DNA of 64,000 bases from Alopecurus myosuroides (Eukaryota > Streptophyta > Magnoliopsida > Poales > Poaceae): contig CM054057.1 of assembly GCA_028641055.1 (NCBI GenBank), positions 720,312,310 to 720,376,309 on the forward strand. The letters are read 5' to 3'. Below, in pieces: positions 20,690-33,120 of the stretch. The notes under the pieces were generated by a model. The model saw nothing but the letters and a program-made list of their open reading frames with translations, had not been told where the DNA came from and did not search any database. A program made the position numbers and the translations under genes. Within the stretch, counting starts at the first letter, position 1. Every line of letters begins with the position of its first letter.

Positions 20690-23600
20690 CTGACGTACAT
20701 GACGTTTGTTGAAATCTCTGCCCTTGGGAAAGGTCGTCTGACGAATGAACTCGCAGACATAGTATCCACACAAGTGATTCCCATCTCCCTGTTGCAAGCA
20801 CTTTACGAGAACATGGTTTCAATCAAAATAATAATCAACCAGCCATGATAATGGTATCGAAACTATAATCAAGGAGATGCGCGGATCTAGATAGTAGTAC
20901 TTACTTGTACAATTTCAAATGTAAGCTCTGATTTCCATTCACCCCTGGCCTTTTTGTGAACCTCTTCCAAGTGCTGCCCGGGAAAGAAAAAGAATAAAAA
21001 GAGTTAGTAATTACTTGATATCCGGAAATGAAACAAAGTAGTCGATATAGTGCCATATATAAAGATTGACATTACCGCCGGATCATTTCCTGCATGTCCG
21101 CCCAGAGCTCTAGTGGTTTACGTTTTGGGTCCATTACCAGTACTTTTCCTTTGTCAACTTGGAAGATTAGCAGAATATAGTGGAAACTGCGCACGCATAA
21201 CTCATCAATTATACACTGAACATCGAGTAAGGAAAACAGAATGTGTACAACACAGTAACACTCACCCGAAGTTGTAAGGAAATAGTATTTCCTGTCGGTT
21301 TTGTAGAAACCTTATTGCCCTCAGAAGGTTATCTTCTGTATCCTTGGGAGATAGCTCAAGAGTCTTATGATTAACAAAATATGGGTCAATGAACCCAATA
21401 CCATAGATTTGTCCTCTTTTGCATTCGAGAATCTTCATTCTGCAATTATAATATAATGAGTGTACTATATATATGAATGCAATGAACGAGGTGAGCTAGC
21501 TAGAGACTTAATTAGAGCAATAAGTACTTACAGACAATAGGCACTAACGATAGATTTGTCGAGGGCCTTCAGCTGGAATAACTGAAACAATTCGTCACAT
21601 TGAATCAGAACCAGTCCATCTCCATACCCGTAGTGCTCGTCTCTAACTCCGATCACTATCCAGTCCTGAGATTTCTGAGCGACTTCCATATACCAATTAT
21701 GCACTCTTCACATTTTGGTTGGTAGATTCTTTACCTCCTCGGGTTTGACAAGAGGATTCCCGTGCTGGTATTTGTACGCACATTCAGAAACGGGGAAGTA
21801 CTCTACTGTTTGCATATACTCAGCAATGGACAAACCCTCAGCAGCTTCCCCTGGTCCGTATAGTTCTATAAACTCCGGATCAATTTGCTCGTCAGCATTA
21901 GTGCTCGGCCCCACCTGGGTATTGGAAATCACTTTGAGCGGGGTGATGGATTGTTTTTTCCAGCTCTCCGAGCTGGGCAACTGATTTCCCGCTTTTCGCG
22001 CTTGCGCTACTACTCTTCGTCGACCGCACCATTTCCTGGTGTGACTTCAGAATAGAGCGGTCATAGTCAGATGACAGCCTCGGTTCGGGTTGATGAAGAG
22101 TCTTCACCATTTTCCACGCTCGTTCTACATCTTCTTCGGTGTCGGGGAAATCTGCCTTTTTTTGCTCCTTCGGCTTTGATTTCCGCGCCTCGTATTCGGC
22201 CCTTGCGATTTTATGGGTTAGCTCAGGAGTATAGTCGTAAGGTAACTTGGGTAACCCTTTTGGTACCTTCGGGAGGGGTGACCGTTGACGTTTGGGTGAT
22301 CTTTTACGACTCCGCAAAAACTTAGTGGGCGGAGAAGGCTGACGCGGCGGCGTAGACGACCGCGCTGGAGACGGCATGCACGGCGTAGGCGACCGCGCTG
22401 GAGACGGCATGCACGGCGGAGACGACCGCGCTAGAGACGGCATGCACGACAGAGACTGTTGCGCTGGAGAATGGTGAGGAGTCGATGGCCTTGCCGTCTG
22501 ATTTGGAAGCACAATGTGTTCCTTTAGCCATAGAACGGTCAACTTCTTAGCTTCTCCGAGTTCAGTTACCTCTCCATATTCACCTTGAGGGAATTCAAGT
22601 TTCACCCGCTCGAATCCGTTGACAACTTCATCGACCCCAACAACAGCGTAGCCCCGTGGAACCGGAAGACTATGGTGAGTTCGTTCGTTCCCAATTGGTA
22701 AAACATAGCCGACCGCCGCCTTGATGGTTATATTGACGACCTTCACGTGGAGCTCACAAGTTGTCATCTCCATGATATCATCCACCGAGTGCATCATCAC
22801 CCTGGAGCTGCGTGGACGCAACGCTGCTTTTCCGATGAGAATGTGCGGCGCCGGTAGCATCGACTTCACCTTCTACCATGTGTGGTACGCCGGTAGACAC
22901 TAGCTGTTGGCTAAGTGTGTTAATTTTCTCCTTCTGCTTCATCGCTACGTCCTGCGTCCGCTTTATCTGTTCTTCAAGTTGACGCCTCCAGTTTTCCTGA
23001 CTCGCTGCTTCAGCTGCCTCCACGTCCTTTTTCCGCTGACGGCTTCTATCAGGATATTTCTTTTTGCTCTCGTCAAACCCAATACTCCACAGAACATCGC
23101 CTCTTGTGGCTCGTGTACGCCCTACGTGTTCCGCATTCTTGAGGCGCGTGTGAGCTCGTCGTTCTCTCTATCTGGCACGAACCTCCCCTCTTTACCATCC
23201 TTTATTGCGTTTCTAAGATCTTCGATGGGTAGAGGATTCTTTTTATGCCTTTGATTATAGATGCAGTTTCCTTCGGTGCCCAACTTGCCCCCATGCCCAT
23301 AGAACCAAGACCTTGTCCGCTTGATCCACATGAATGGCTCGGGAGTGATCCCCTTCTCAAGCAGGCCGTTCTCCCATTTCTCCCACTTGGGCAGGGAACC
23401 CTTGTAGCCAGCTTGCCCCATAATATGGTGATATACCTTTTTGGCGGCATTTTTCTGATTTGTTTTTTACCTTATCTTCGCATTATCTGACAGCTTGTAC
23501 TTCACAAAATCTTCCCATAAGGGTTTTATTTTCTCATACCCTTGAGTGAAATCCGGAGTCTTGCCCTTCTTAATAAAGTCAAGGTGCATTCTTTTCTTCC

Positions 23601-24035
23601 AGTTGCTGAATTGATGGGCCATCTTTTTCAGAGTCCACGCCTTGACCTTTTTCACTAACTCAAGTTTCTTTTTGTTAGCATCGGCTTCACCATCTACCTG
23701 CTCATTCTCATCCGCCTCATTCTCGTCCACCTGCGGCATCGGTAAGGTGAAATTACACATGATCTTTTTGAAAAGATTATCTTTGGCTAAGTTGCCGACA
23801 ATTGAAATTCCTTGTCTCTGCGGATCTTTTGGCTCATTCCACTCTTGAACAGTGATCGGGATGTGATCCCTAACTAATACTCCGCATTGCTTTCCAAATT
23901 TTTGGGCAACATCAGCGGGAAGCTTGGATGCGCCGTCTGCTGCGATCGTTTTGATCCTATATCTTTCTGTATCTTTCAACCTCTTTATTGCGCCTCGTTT
24001 AGTATTTTTTCCAATTGATATGCTTGAACCCCGGA
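20690..24035 (-). pseudogene. CACTA-encoded protein with Ulp1-like C-terminus
   Basis: Minus-strand multi-exon pseudogene. The first recognisable exon (to about 24035) runs through KDTERYRIKTIAADGASKLP to a TAA at 23467-23469. The same frame then continues as KKVYHHIMGQAGYKGSLPKW, shifts frame near 23140 (one-base loss), and shows a coiled-coil stretch (ENWRRQLEEQIKRTQD, about 22990). After another shift near 22850 come a conserved core (21898-22869) and a serine/proline-rich tract of 11-residue repeats. Downstream exons give FIDPYFVNH, FHYILLIFQVDKGKVLVMDP and NHLCGYYVCEFIRQ. The last two carry the His, Asp and Cys expected of a C48 (Ulp1-like) peptidase. Such fusions are typical of plant CACTA elements. 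At least one stop and two frameshifts make it inactive. Confidence 0.75.
22355..22475 (-). repeat. 33-bp minisatellite coding 11-residue repeat
   Basis: Three full units plus a partial one, at 22355, 22388, 22421 and 22454. Each encodes the minus-strand repeat CMPSPARSPTP or a variant within the CACTA protein. Units differ at a few bases. Confidence 0.8.
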
Positions 24036-24149
24036 TGGCTAAAAAAAATAAAGAGTGTCAATACATGTATATAGACAATGGATGCTTCATTAATTAACAT
24101 ATCTATATGCACCTTGGAGCCGGTGTTTGCAATTTGTACGGCTCCACCG

Positions 24150-24245
24150 GAGCCGTCGACTTCTCCCTCACCGGAGCCGTCAGCTTCTCCCTCATCGGAG
24201 CCGTCGGCTTCTCCCTCACCGGAGCCGTCAGCTTCTCCCTCAACA
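24150..24245. repeat. 24-bp tandem repeat, four units
   Basis: Four near-identical 24-bp units, each opening GAGCCGTC, at 24150, 24174, 24198 and 24222. They are open on both strands (plus: EPSASPSP; minus: LTAPVREK). They lie inside the CACTA block. Confidence 0.85.
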
Positions 24246-24344
24246 GAGACGTCTCTTCAGGTGATCTACAGATCTCCCTCACCAGAGTTGCGCCATCTAC
24301 TGAAGTACGTTCTAGCATATGATATTGCATTTCTTCTTATAAGC

Positions 24345-24665
24345 ATGTAAAAGCTTTAGATGAAACAGAAGCTCAACTAGCTTGTAAGGAACATTGATAT
24401 CATGACAAGCTTGTACATAACAAAGATGCAAATAGCAGATGACAAGCAATTAAGCACATATGACAAGCTTGTAAGGAACATAAATGAAAAACATCACATG
24501 ACATGCATGTAAGTAAACATGGGTGAAAATAGCAGACGACAAGCATGTACAGAACATAGATGAAAATAGCAGCTCACAAGGATAGATGAACTAGAAGATG
24601 AAAAGCAAGCAGCATGCATGTGCATGAACTATGAGATGACAAGCATAGGTGAAATAGCAGGAGTT
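24345..24665. repeat. degenerate 40-60 bp tandem repeat
   Basis: Repeated motifs built from GACAAGCATGTA, GGAACATAGATG and AAAATAGCAG recur about six times with variable spacing, in an intron-like part of the CACTA block. Confidence 0.55.
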
Positions 24666-26040
24666 TGCATCAGAATTCACAAAGGGAAGCATCAGTACGT
24701 ATCTAGAAGAATCTATTGAGGTAATTGTTGATCCCAGAGATAAACAGAATTCTGAGGGACTTATAATTGCTCTTTTCACGGGAGAAGAGAATCCACGTGT
24801 CTTGCTGTTGTGCGTAGCTTTGAACAATTCAAAGGCATCTTCCCCCATGTCGCAGCAAACCTAAGAGCTACGAGAACCTGTGGTGATATGGAACTGGACG
24901 GCCTGTCTGCTTTGCCTGGCTTTCATACAAGCCATCTACATAAACGAAGTATGAACTGATTAGACACAGTCTAGGTTATGGAATAGAAACAGTGGCAAGG
25001 TAGAGTGAACAAAGACAATACTTGTTTCGTGACTGAGGACCAGTTATTGACTAGCCTGCACCATTCTGCTTCGCTCATGTGCCCAACTGCATCAGGAGGC
25101 GTTCGTACAACTCTACTCTTGTCTCTAACGCTGTCAAAAAATTCTTTCTTCAGAATATGGCGTGTTTGTCTTGTACAGTTCTTGAGATGCATCAGAAGAG
25201 ATTGACGAATAACAGGGTCTCTGGGGTTCAGATGAAACTTTGACTGAATCAAAAGAAAGAGCACTTTTCAGTTATATGAACAGAAATGGAATGAACTGGA
25301 AGGTTGGGTTACAAAACTTACAGACACATGGCCGTGGTAGGAGGAAAATATATCTTCCCTTCCCTTGTACTCTTTCCAATGGGGGAAGATAGGGATAGTG
25401 TGCTTCACAGCTAATGAACACGCAGTAGCATACATGGCAGCAACCTTTGGGTCCACTGGCCTTTTCTTTCCTAGAGGAATAATAATTCTGATCATGTTTC
25501 CTTTGGACATGTTTCTTCTCCTCCCAGCCGCACCACTCGAAACAATGTCTTCACATGGGTAATCTACAGAAATTGTGGCATTGCTAGAGTTAATATTCTG
25601 CATTTTGGATTTCCCTCCACACATGGCCCCTCGTAGAGCATGCAATCTCTATGATATGTCATCTTGCTCTTTGTTGCAGGCACCTTGCACACCTGGCAGC
25701 TCACATTGGGAGGTACCTGCTCGCATTGGGTGGCTACCTCCTCACGGTGGTCAGCCACCTCCTTCTGTTGGGAAGCTTCCAGCTGGCCATGGGCAAGTGC
25801 CTGCTCGCCTTGGGCAGCTTCCTGCTGGCCTTGGGGAGCTGCCTCCTCGTCTTGGACCACTGGTCGCTTGAGTTCGTCATCTACATACGGATGGAAATGG
25901 GCAACTGCATGCTCGCGATGGGCCTTGACGTGCTTGCGTTTACAACCATGTCCACCAGGAGGCATCTTTGTCCTATCAGATGTACTCTTGAATTCATTGT
26001 TCCTAAGCTGCACGGTCCATATGTACCAAATCAACTAGGA
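24590..26040 (-). pseudogene. CACTA Transposase_24-like gene, decayed
   Basis: Minus-strand exons. A Lys/His/Gln-rich N-terminal part (25564-26034) includes MPPGGHGCKRKH and a run of Q/A/E-rich repeats. It is followed by a segment with GKKRPVDPKVAAMYATACSL (about 25440). Next comes RTPPDAVGHMSEAEWCRLVNNW (about 25060), then the remains of an FHTTGSRS-type motif and GEDAFELFKATHN near 24810-24890. This series matches the plant Ptta/En/Spm transposase family (Pfam Transposase_24). Several exons have shifted frames or stops, so it is inactive. Confidence 0.65.
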
Positions 26041-26453
26041 TAGTAGCACAAAATACATGGCAGAACAGTAATTAAGCCAGCAGTTCCACACAACATAAGT
26101 ACCTTTATTGTTGAGCTATCATGCAAGGCATGCCTTGACTAGATGGTGGAGATGGTATAAATGGAAATAAATAGCTTACAATATAAGTCTAGAATTGATG
26201 ATTTTTGCGAATAAATAAAAATAAATAGCGCATACATGTTCTTTACAAATAGCCTTATCTTTCATTGGGATGTGACAACATAGAGTTAGAAAATCTTAGT
26301 GATGCAATTTGCTGTTTGACCATATCATATCAGTAATCTAATTTGTGGACCTAAGTATGATAGGATCGCAGAATAAGTGATCTTAAGCTTTATACAAGCT
26401 CGAAAATAAGCAAACTCTGACCAAAGGAACTGGACGGCTACCAGGCAGGCAAG
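26041..26453. other. AT-rich CACTA-associated spacer
   Basis: AT-rich spacer between the CACTA coding part and the GC-rich minisatellite. No feature recognised. Confidence 0.35.
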
Positions 26454-26738
26454 GTGGCAGATCTTGAGGATGACCTGGACGGCGAGGTGGCAGATCTTGC
26501 CGGCGACCTGGACGGCGAGGTATCAAATCTGGACGGCGAGGTGGCAGATCTGGATGGCGTCCTGGACGGCGAGGTGGAAGCCCGGGAAGGCGAGTTGAGC
26601 GGCGGGATGGACGATCGGGGACGGCAAGGTGGAAGCCCAGGAAGGCAAGCTGCACGGCGAGGTGGAAGACCGGGGACAGCCAGGTGGAAGCCCGGGAAGG
26701 CGAGCTACATGGCGAGGTGGAAGGCCGGGGCGGAGTAG
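26454..26738. repeat. GC-rich minisatellite of CACTA block
   Basis: Imperfect units based on GACCTGGACGGCGAGGTGGC, about 27-30 bp, repeated some nine times with drift. It is open on the plus strand as DLDGEVADL-type repeats and on the minus strand as proline/arginine-rich. GC-rich subterminal repeats are usual in CACTA elements, so I do not treat either frame as a gene. Confidence 0.65.
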
Positions 26739-27049
26739 ATGGGTTTAGGAGGAAAGGGGGATTTTGGACAAGAAGAGGAGGGGAAATTTCGGCGAGGGGG
26801 CAGATAAAATGGATAGGTTCGAAATTTAAGGCGGCATAGGCGGCAAAGTTTTTGGTCGATAATTTGGGTGGGCGGCGCGAAATTATGTGCACCCGCCAAA
26901 TTTTGGTACATTGGTTGGAGAACATTGCTGGCCGTTGGATACATGATGGATGGCCTAAAAAGATAACCATTATTGAAATATGTTATTGAAGGATAATGGG
27001 AAGACATCTATAAATTACTAACATAAATATTACTAATAATAAATAAATT

Positions 27050-30000
27050 ACCCTACCATTGTCTTGGGTGTTCCTTGAGTCTAACCTAACATAACCAAAC
27101 AATTGGTTCCGCTTTGCTACCCCTTTTCCGGCTCACGTAGAGGGGCCAAAACGCCAGTTCCATCTTTTTCCCCAGCGGGGCTATGGTTTCTCCGGAGAGG
27201 GGGCTCTGGAACGTATGAATGCCACCACAACACATGGTATGCCATAACATGTGTGTTAGAGTGTGCCATCGGTCTTGGATGCCCAAGATTCCCTCGCTCT
27301 TTGTGCTAGGGTTTCACCGGCGTCGAATTCTCTCTGGTGGGTTCCAGGACTGCTTAATGAGAGCCCGAAACTCCCAGATCTAACAGAACTGGTGGAATCT
27401 TGACAAGAGGTGGACCTACCATTTTTCTTGGGTATTCCTTGATTTTAACATAACACGACCAAGCAATTGGTTAGTACCCCCTTTCGGCTCACGTAGAGGG
27501 GCCAGAACAAAATTTCCGTATTTTCCCCAACGGGGCTATGGTTTCTCCGGAGGTGGGGGGGCTCCAGATCGTTTGAATGCCACTAAATCCCATGGTATGC
27601 CATACCATATGTGTTAGATTTTCGAATATAATGGGTCTTGGATGCCCAAGATTCCCTCGCTCTCTGTGTTAGGGCTTCACCGTCGTCGGATTCTCTCTAG
27701 CGGGTTCCAAGACTACTTAGAGCCCGAAACTCCCGGATTTGAAGGAACTAGCGGGAATCTTGCCAAGAGGTGTGGACCCTAACATTTTTTTTGGTGTTCC
27801 TTGGGCCTAACCTAACACAACCAAACAATTGGTTCCACTCTGCTACCCCTTCCGGCTCACGTAGATGCGCCAGAACAGTTGTTTCGCCTTTTTCCCCATC
27901 GGGGCTATGGTTTCTCCTGGGGGGGGCTCCGGATCGTATGAATGCCACCAAATCCCATCGTATGACATACCATGTGTGTTAGAGTGTGTCATGGTCTTGG
28001 ATACCCGATATCACCTCGATCTCTTTGTTAGGGCTTTACCGGCGTCGGATTCTCTCTGGCGTGTTCCATGACTACTTAGAGCCCGAAACTCCCGGATATG
28101 ACGGAACTGGGGGAATCTTGCCAATAGGTGGGCCCTGCCATTTTCTTGGGTGTTTGTTGGGCCTAAGCTAACACAACCAAGCAGTTAGTTCAATTTTCCT
28201 ACCCCCTTCCAGCTCACGTAGATTGGGCAGAACGACAGTTCCGTCTTTTTCCCCAGCGGGGCTATGGTTTATCCGGAGAGGGGGCTCCCGATCGTCTCAA
28301 TGCCACCAAATCCCATTGCACGCCATACCATGTGTTCTAGAGTGTGGCATGGGTCTTGGATGCCCAGGATTCCCTCGCTATCTGTGTTAGGGTTTCACCG
28401 GCGTCGGATTCTCTCTCGCGGGTTCCAGGACTAATTAATGAGAGCCCGAAACTCCCGGGTGTGACGGAACTGGGGGAATCTTGCCAAGAGGTGGGCCCTA
28501 CCATTCTCTTGGGTGTTCCTTAGTCCTAACCTAACACAACCAAGAAGTTAGTTCCACTTTGCTACCCCTTCGGCTCTCGTAGATGGGGCAGAACGACAGT
28601 TCCGTCTTTTTCCCCAGCGGGGCTATGGTTTCTCCGGAGGGGGGCTCCGGATCGTATGAATGCCACTAAATCACATGGTATGACATACCATGTGTGTTAT
28701 GGTGTGTCATGGTCTTTTATACCCGAGATTACCTCTCTCTCTGTGTTAGGGCTTCACCGGTGTCGGATTCTCTCTAGCGTGTTCCAGGACTACTTAGAGC
28801 CCGAAACTCCCGGATCTGACGGAGCTGGGGGAATCTTTCCAAGAGGTGGGACCTACCATTGTATTGGGTTTTCCTTAGGCCTAACCTAACAAAACCAAGA
28901 AATTGGTTCCACTTTGCTACCCCTTCCGGCTCGTGTAGATGGGGCAGAATGACCATTCCGTCTTTTTCCCAACGGGGTTATGGTTTATCCGGAGAGGAGG
29001 CTCCGGATCGTCTGAATGCCACCAAATACCATTACACGCCACACCACGTGTGCTAGACTCTAGCATGGGTCTTGGACGCCCAAGATTCACTCGCTCTCTA
29101 TGTTAGGTTTCACCGGTGTCGGATTCTCTCTCGTGGGTTCCGGGACTAATTAATGAGAGCCCGAAACTCCCGGGTGTGACGGAACTGGGGGAATATTGCT
29201 AATAGGTGTGCCCTACCATTCTCTCGGGTGTTCCTTGGGCCTAACCTAACGCAACCAAACTAATTATTTCCACTTTGCTACCCCCTTCCCGCACACGTAG
29301 ATGGGGCAGAACGACAGTTCCGTCTTTTTCCCCAGCGGGGCTATGGATTCTCCGGAGAGGTGGCTCCAAATTGTCTGAATGCCACCAAATCCCATGGTAC
29401 AACATACCATGTGTGTTAGAGTGTGTCATGGGTCTTGGATGCCCAAGTTTCCCTCGCTCTCTGTGTAAGGGCTTCACCGGCGTCGGATTCTCTTTAGCGG
29501 GTTCCATGACTACTTAGAGCCCAAAATCCCGGATTTGACGGAACTAGGGGAATCTTGCCAAGAGGTGGACCCTAAAATTTTATTTGTTGTTCCTTGTGCC
29601 TAACCTAACACAGCTAAACAGTTGGTTCCACTTTGCGTATGGGGACAGAACGGAAGTTCCGCCTTTTTCCCCAGCGGGGGGCTATGGTTTCTCAGGAGGG
29701 GGGGCTCCGGATCGTATGAATGCCACCAAATCCCCTGGTATGACATACCATGTGTGTTAGAGTCTCATGATCTTGGATACCCGAGATACCTCTCTCTCTG
29801 TGTTAGTGTTTCACCGGTATCGGATTCTCTCTCGCGGGTTCCAGGACTAATTAATGAGAGCCCAAAACTCCGGGGTGTGACGGAACTGGGGGAATCTTGC
29901 CAAGAAGTGGTCCCTATAGTTCTCTTGGGTGTTCCTTGGGCCTAACCTAACACAACCAAGCAGTTAGTTCCACTTTGCTACCCCCTTCCGACTCTCGTAG

Positions 30001-32110
30001 ATGGGGCAGAAAGACAGTTCCGTATTTTTCCCCATCGGGGCTATGCTTTCTCCGGAAGGGGCTCCGGATCGTCTGAATGCCACCAAATACCATGGTATAC
30101 CATAACATGTGTGTTAGAGTGTGTCATGTCTCTGGGATGCCCAAGAGTCCCTCGCACTCCGTGTTAGGGCTTCACCGGCGTGAGATTCTCTCTAGCGGGT
30201 TCCATGACTACTTAGAGCCCGAAATTCCCGGATTTGACGGAACTAGGGAAATCTTGCGAAGAGGTGGACCCTAACATTTTCTTTGGTGTTCTTTGTTCCT
30301 AACCTGACACAACCAAATAGTTGGTTCCACTTTGCTACCCCCTTCCGACTCATGTAGAGGGGCCAGAACGGCAGTTCCGCCTTTTTCCCCAGCGGGGCTA
30401 TGGTTTCTCCGGAGGGGGGCTCCGGATCGTATGAATGCCACTAAATCCCATGGTATGACATACCATGTGTGTTAGACAGTGGCATGGTCTTTTATACCCG
30501 AGATTTCCTCTCTCTCTGTGTTAGGGCTTCACCGGCGTCGGATTCTCTTTAGCGTGTTCCAGGACTACTTAGAGCCCGAAACTCCCAGATCTGACGGAAT
30601 TGGGGGAATCTTTCCAAGAGGTGGTCCCTACCATTGTATTGGGTGTTCCTTCGGCCTAACCTAACACAACCAAGAAATTGGTTCCACTTTGCTACCCCTT
30701 CCGGCTCATGTAGATGGGGCAGAACGACAATTCCGTTTTTTTCCAGCGGGGCTATGGTTTATCCGGAGAGGGGGCTCCGGATCGTCTTAATGCCACCAAA
30801 TCCCATTACACTCCACACCACGTGTGATAGAGTGTGGCATGGGTCTTGGATGCGCAATATTCACTCGCTCTCTGTGTTAGGGTTTCACCGATGTCGGATT
30901 CTCTCTAGCGTGTTCCAGGACTACGTAGAGCCCGAAACTCCCGGATCTGACGGAGCTGGGGGAATCTTTCCAAGAGGTGGGCCCTACCATTGTATTGGGT
31001 GTTTCTTCGGCCTAACCTAACACAACCAAGAAATTTGTTCCACTTTGCTACCCCCTTCCGGCTCATGTAGATGGGGCATAACGACAATTCCGTCTTTTTC
31101 ACAGCGGGGCTATGGTTTATCCGGAGAGGGGGCTCCGGATCGTCTGAATGCCACAAAATCCCATTACACACCACACCACGTGTGATAGAGTGTGCCATGG
31201 TATTGGATACCCGACATTACCTCGCTATCTGTGTTAGGGTTTCACCGGTGTCGGGTTCTCTCTTGCGGGTTCCAGGACTAATTAATGAGAGCCTGAAACT
31301 CCCGGGTGTGACGGAACTGGGGGAATATTGCCAAGAGGTCTGCCCTACCATTCTCTTGGGTGTTACTTGGGACTGACCTAACACAACAAAACAATTATTT
31401 CCAGTTTGCTACCCCCTTCACGTAGATGGGGCAGAACGACAGTTCCGTCTTTTCCCCCATCGGGGCTATGGTTTCTCCGGAGGGGGCTCCGGATCGTCTG
31501 AATGCCACAAAATCCCATGGTATACCATAACATGTGTGTTAGAGTGTGTCATGGGTCTGGGATGCCCAAGAGTCCCCCGCTCTCTGTGTTAGGGCTTCAC
31601 CGGCGTCGGATTCTGTCTAGCGGGTTCCAGGACTACTTAGAGCCCGAAACTCCCGGATTTGATGAAACTAGGGGAATCTTGCCAAAGGTGGACCCTAACA
31701 TTTTCTCTGGTGTTCCTTTTGCCTAAAATAACACAACCAAACAGTTGGTTCCACTTTGCTACCCCCTTCTGGCTCACGTAGAGGGGCCATAACGGCAGTT
31801 CCGCCATTTTTCCCAGCGGGGCTAGCTATGCACGGTTTTTCCGGAGGGGGGCTCCGGATCGTATGAATGCCACCAAATCCCATGGTATGACATATCATGT
31901 GTGTTAGAGTGTGTCATGTGTGTTAGGGCTCCACCGGCGTCAGACTCTCTCTGGTGGGTTCCAGGACTATTTAGAGCCCGACTTATTTCTCTCTGTGTTT
32001 CTCTCTCAAATTTACATGCCCTATTGGCCCGAAACTCCCGGAACGGAGAAACAGGAGGGAATCTTGTGAAGAGTTGGGTCATACCATTGTCTTGGGACTT
32101 TCTAGTGTCC
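27050..32110. repeat. 358-bp satellite-like tandem array, ~14 units
   Basis: A head-to-tail array. The landmark GGGTGTTCCTT (or a variant) recurs near 27066, 27430, 27792, 28148, 28511, 28866, 29226, 29588, 29927, 30285, 30641, 30997, 31358 and 31709, a mean spacing of about 358 bp (range about 338-363). Each unit also carries CTAACCTAACACAACCAA, CCCCAGCGGGGCTATGG, GAATGCCACCAAATCCCAT and GAGCCCGAAACTCCCGG in the same order. Units diverge by several per cent with small indels; the last is degenerate. There is no coding frame. I do not recognise the repeat as a named family. Confidence 0.92.
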
Positions 32111-32664
32111 ACCCTAACACATCCAAGCAAGTAGATAATCATTTATAAAAAAAAGTCACGATATCACTAAATAATCAACACAATTCAGATAAGCTTGGTT
32201 TTCAAAAAACTGAATCTGCATTTTGTCTTTCAAAAAAATCGGGGAAATTGTTTTTATTCTGTCTGGTCAAACGAATGGAGTTGTATTGATTGTTTTTCTT
32301 TCCATTTCAAATTATTTTTCTTCTCTTTTGTGAAATGTTTTGGGCAACTGGCGCCAGTCCGGCCCTTTATTGCGCGGGAGACGCAGCGTCAACCCCTTCG
32401 GGAAGGCGCGCCCTTTAATCGCGCTCACCTCCCCCTCTCTCTCTTCTAGTCATATCACTCGCTCTATCTCTCTCACCGCCTTCCTGAGCTTCCCCTCTCT
32501 CCGTCGGCGGGTTTTCTTCCGCCGGGACATCGATAGCACCGCGGCGACCATCCTCGGCGGGAAACGAAGGCCATGCCTCCTCTTCCTCCCTTGGCACGCA
32601 AGATCTTCATCGTTTTTTTTAGATCACCGCGTGCGTCGTCCCGTCCTCTTCGAGGGCTTTGGCA
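32111..32664 (+). promoter_or_regulatory. upstream/5' UTR region of B3-like gene
   Basis: An AT-rich stretch gives way at about 32340 to a pyrimidine-rich, GC-rich leader ending at ATGGCG followed by GTAAGA (32671). This is the usual layout of a grass 5' UTR exon. The only link to the downstream B3 gene is that the splice would be in frame. Confidence 0.4.
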
Positions 32665-33120
32665 ATGGCGGTAAGATGATATCTAACCCTCTTATCCCTT
32701 GTATGTATCATAGATCTGTAGATTGAGCTTGATTTTTCTGCGGAGCATGACATGCACGGTAGATCTACATGTTTTTACCGTTCATTCTGTGTCTCTGCTT
32801 CGTATTTTCTCCCGTAGACGTGGTTTTGTTCTATGGCTTAAGTTTGGGATATCCGGCACGCTTAGTTCATCTATTTCCACCATGATTTCGATAGGTTATG
32901 GTTAAATTCCGTACCCGATTTGGGTGATTCAGTTAGATTAGGCTTAAATTTGGGTTTTTTTTGCTTCACGGCTTAAATTTGGTATTTTTGCAAGTTTATA
33001 TCAATTTTGGCCAATTATTAACACTTTGGCTAATGATTTACCGAGGCCAGGTGCTAGTAGTGACTATACTTGTTGTACTTAGATATTCTGAGGTCAGATT
33101 CATTTTTTCTATGCATTTTC

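Larger units (their letters stand above)
20600..27010 (-). mobile_element. decayed CACTA (En/Spm) element
   Basis: A minus-strand block holding Transposase_24-like coding sequence (24590-26040), a proline-rich middle part and a C-terminal Ulp1-like peptidase (20690-24035), with GC-rich minisatellites. This gene content is characteristic of grass CACTA elements. The CACTA/TAGTG termini and 3-bp target duplication were searched for by eye and not found, so the limits are approximate. Confidence 0.7.

Noticed and set aside
22071..22325. Plus-strand frames across the CACTA core
   Set aside because: They are antisense shadows of the minus-strand CACTA coding region.
24078..24350. EPSASPSP-repeat protein on the plus strand
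   Set aside because: It arises from a 24-bp tandem repeat, is open on both strands and is embedded in transposon sequence on the other strand.
26454..26738. Plus-strand protein of DLDGEVADL repeats
   Set aside because: It is a minisatellite within a CACTA block, open on both strands and without flanking gene structure.
27050..32110. CRISPR-like array
   Set aside because: Units of about 358 bp are contiguous with no unique spacers, and the setting is a plant nuclear genome.
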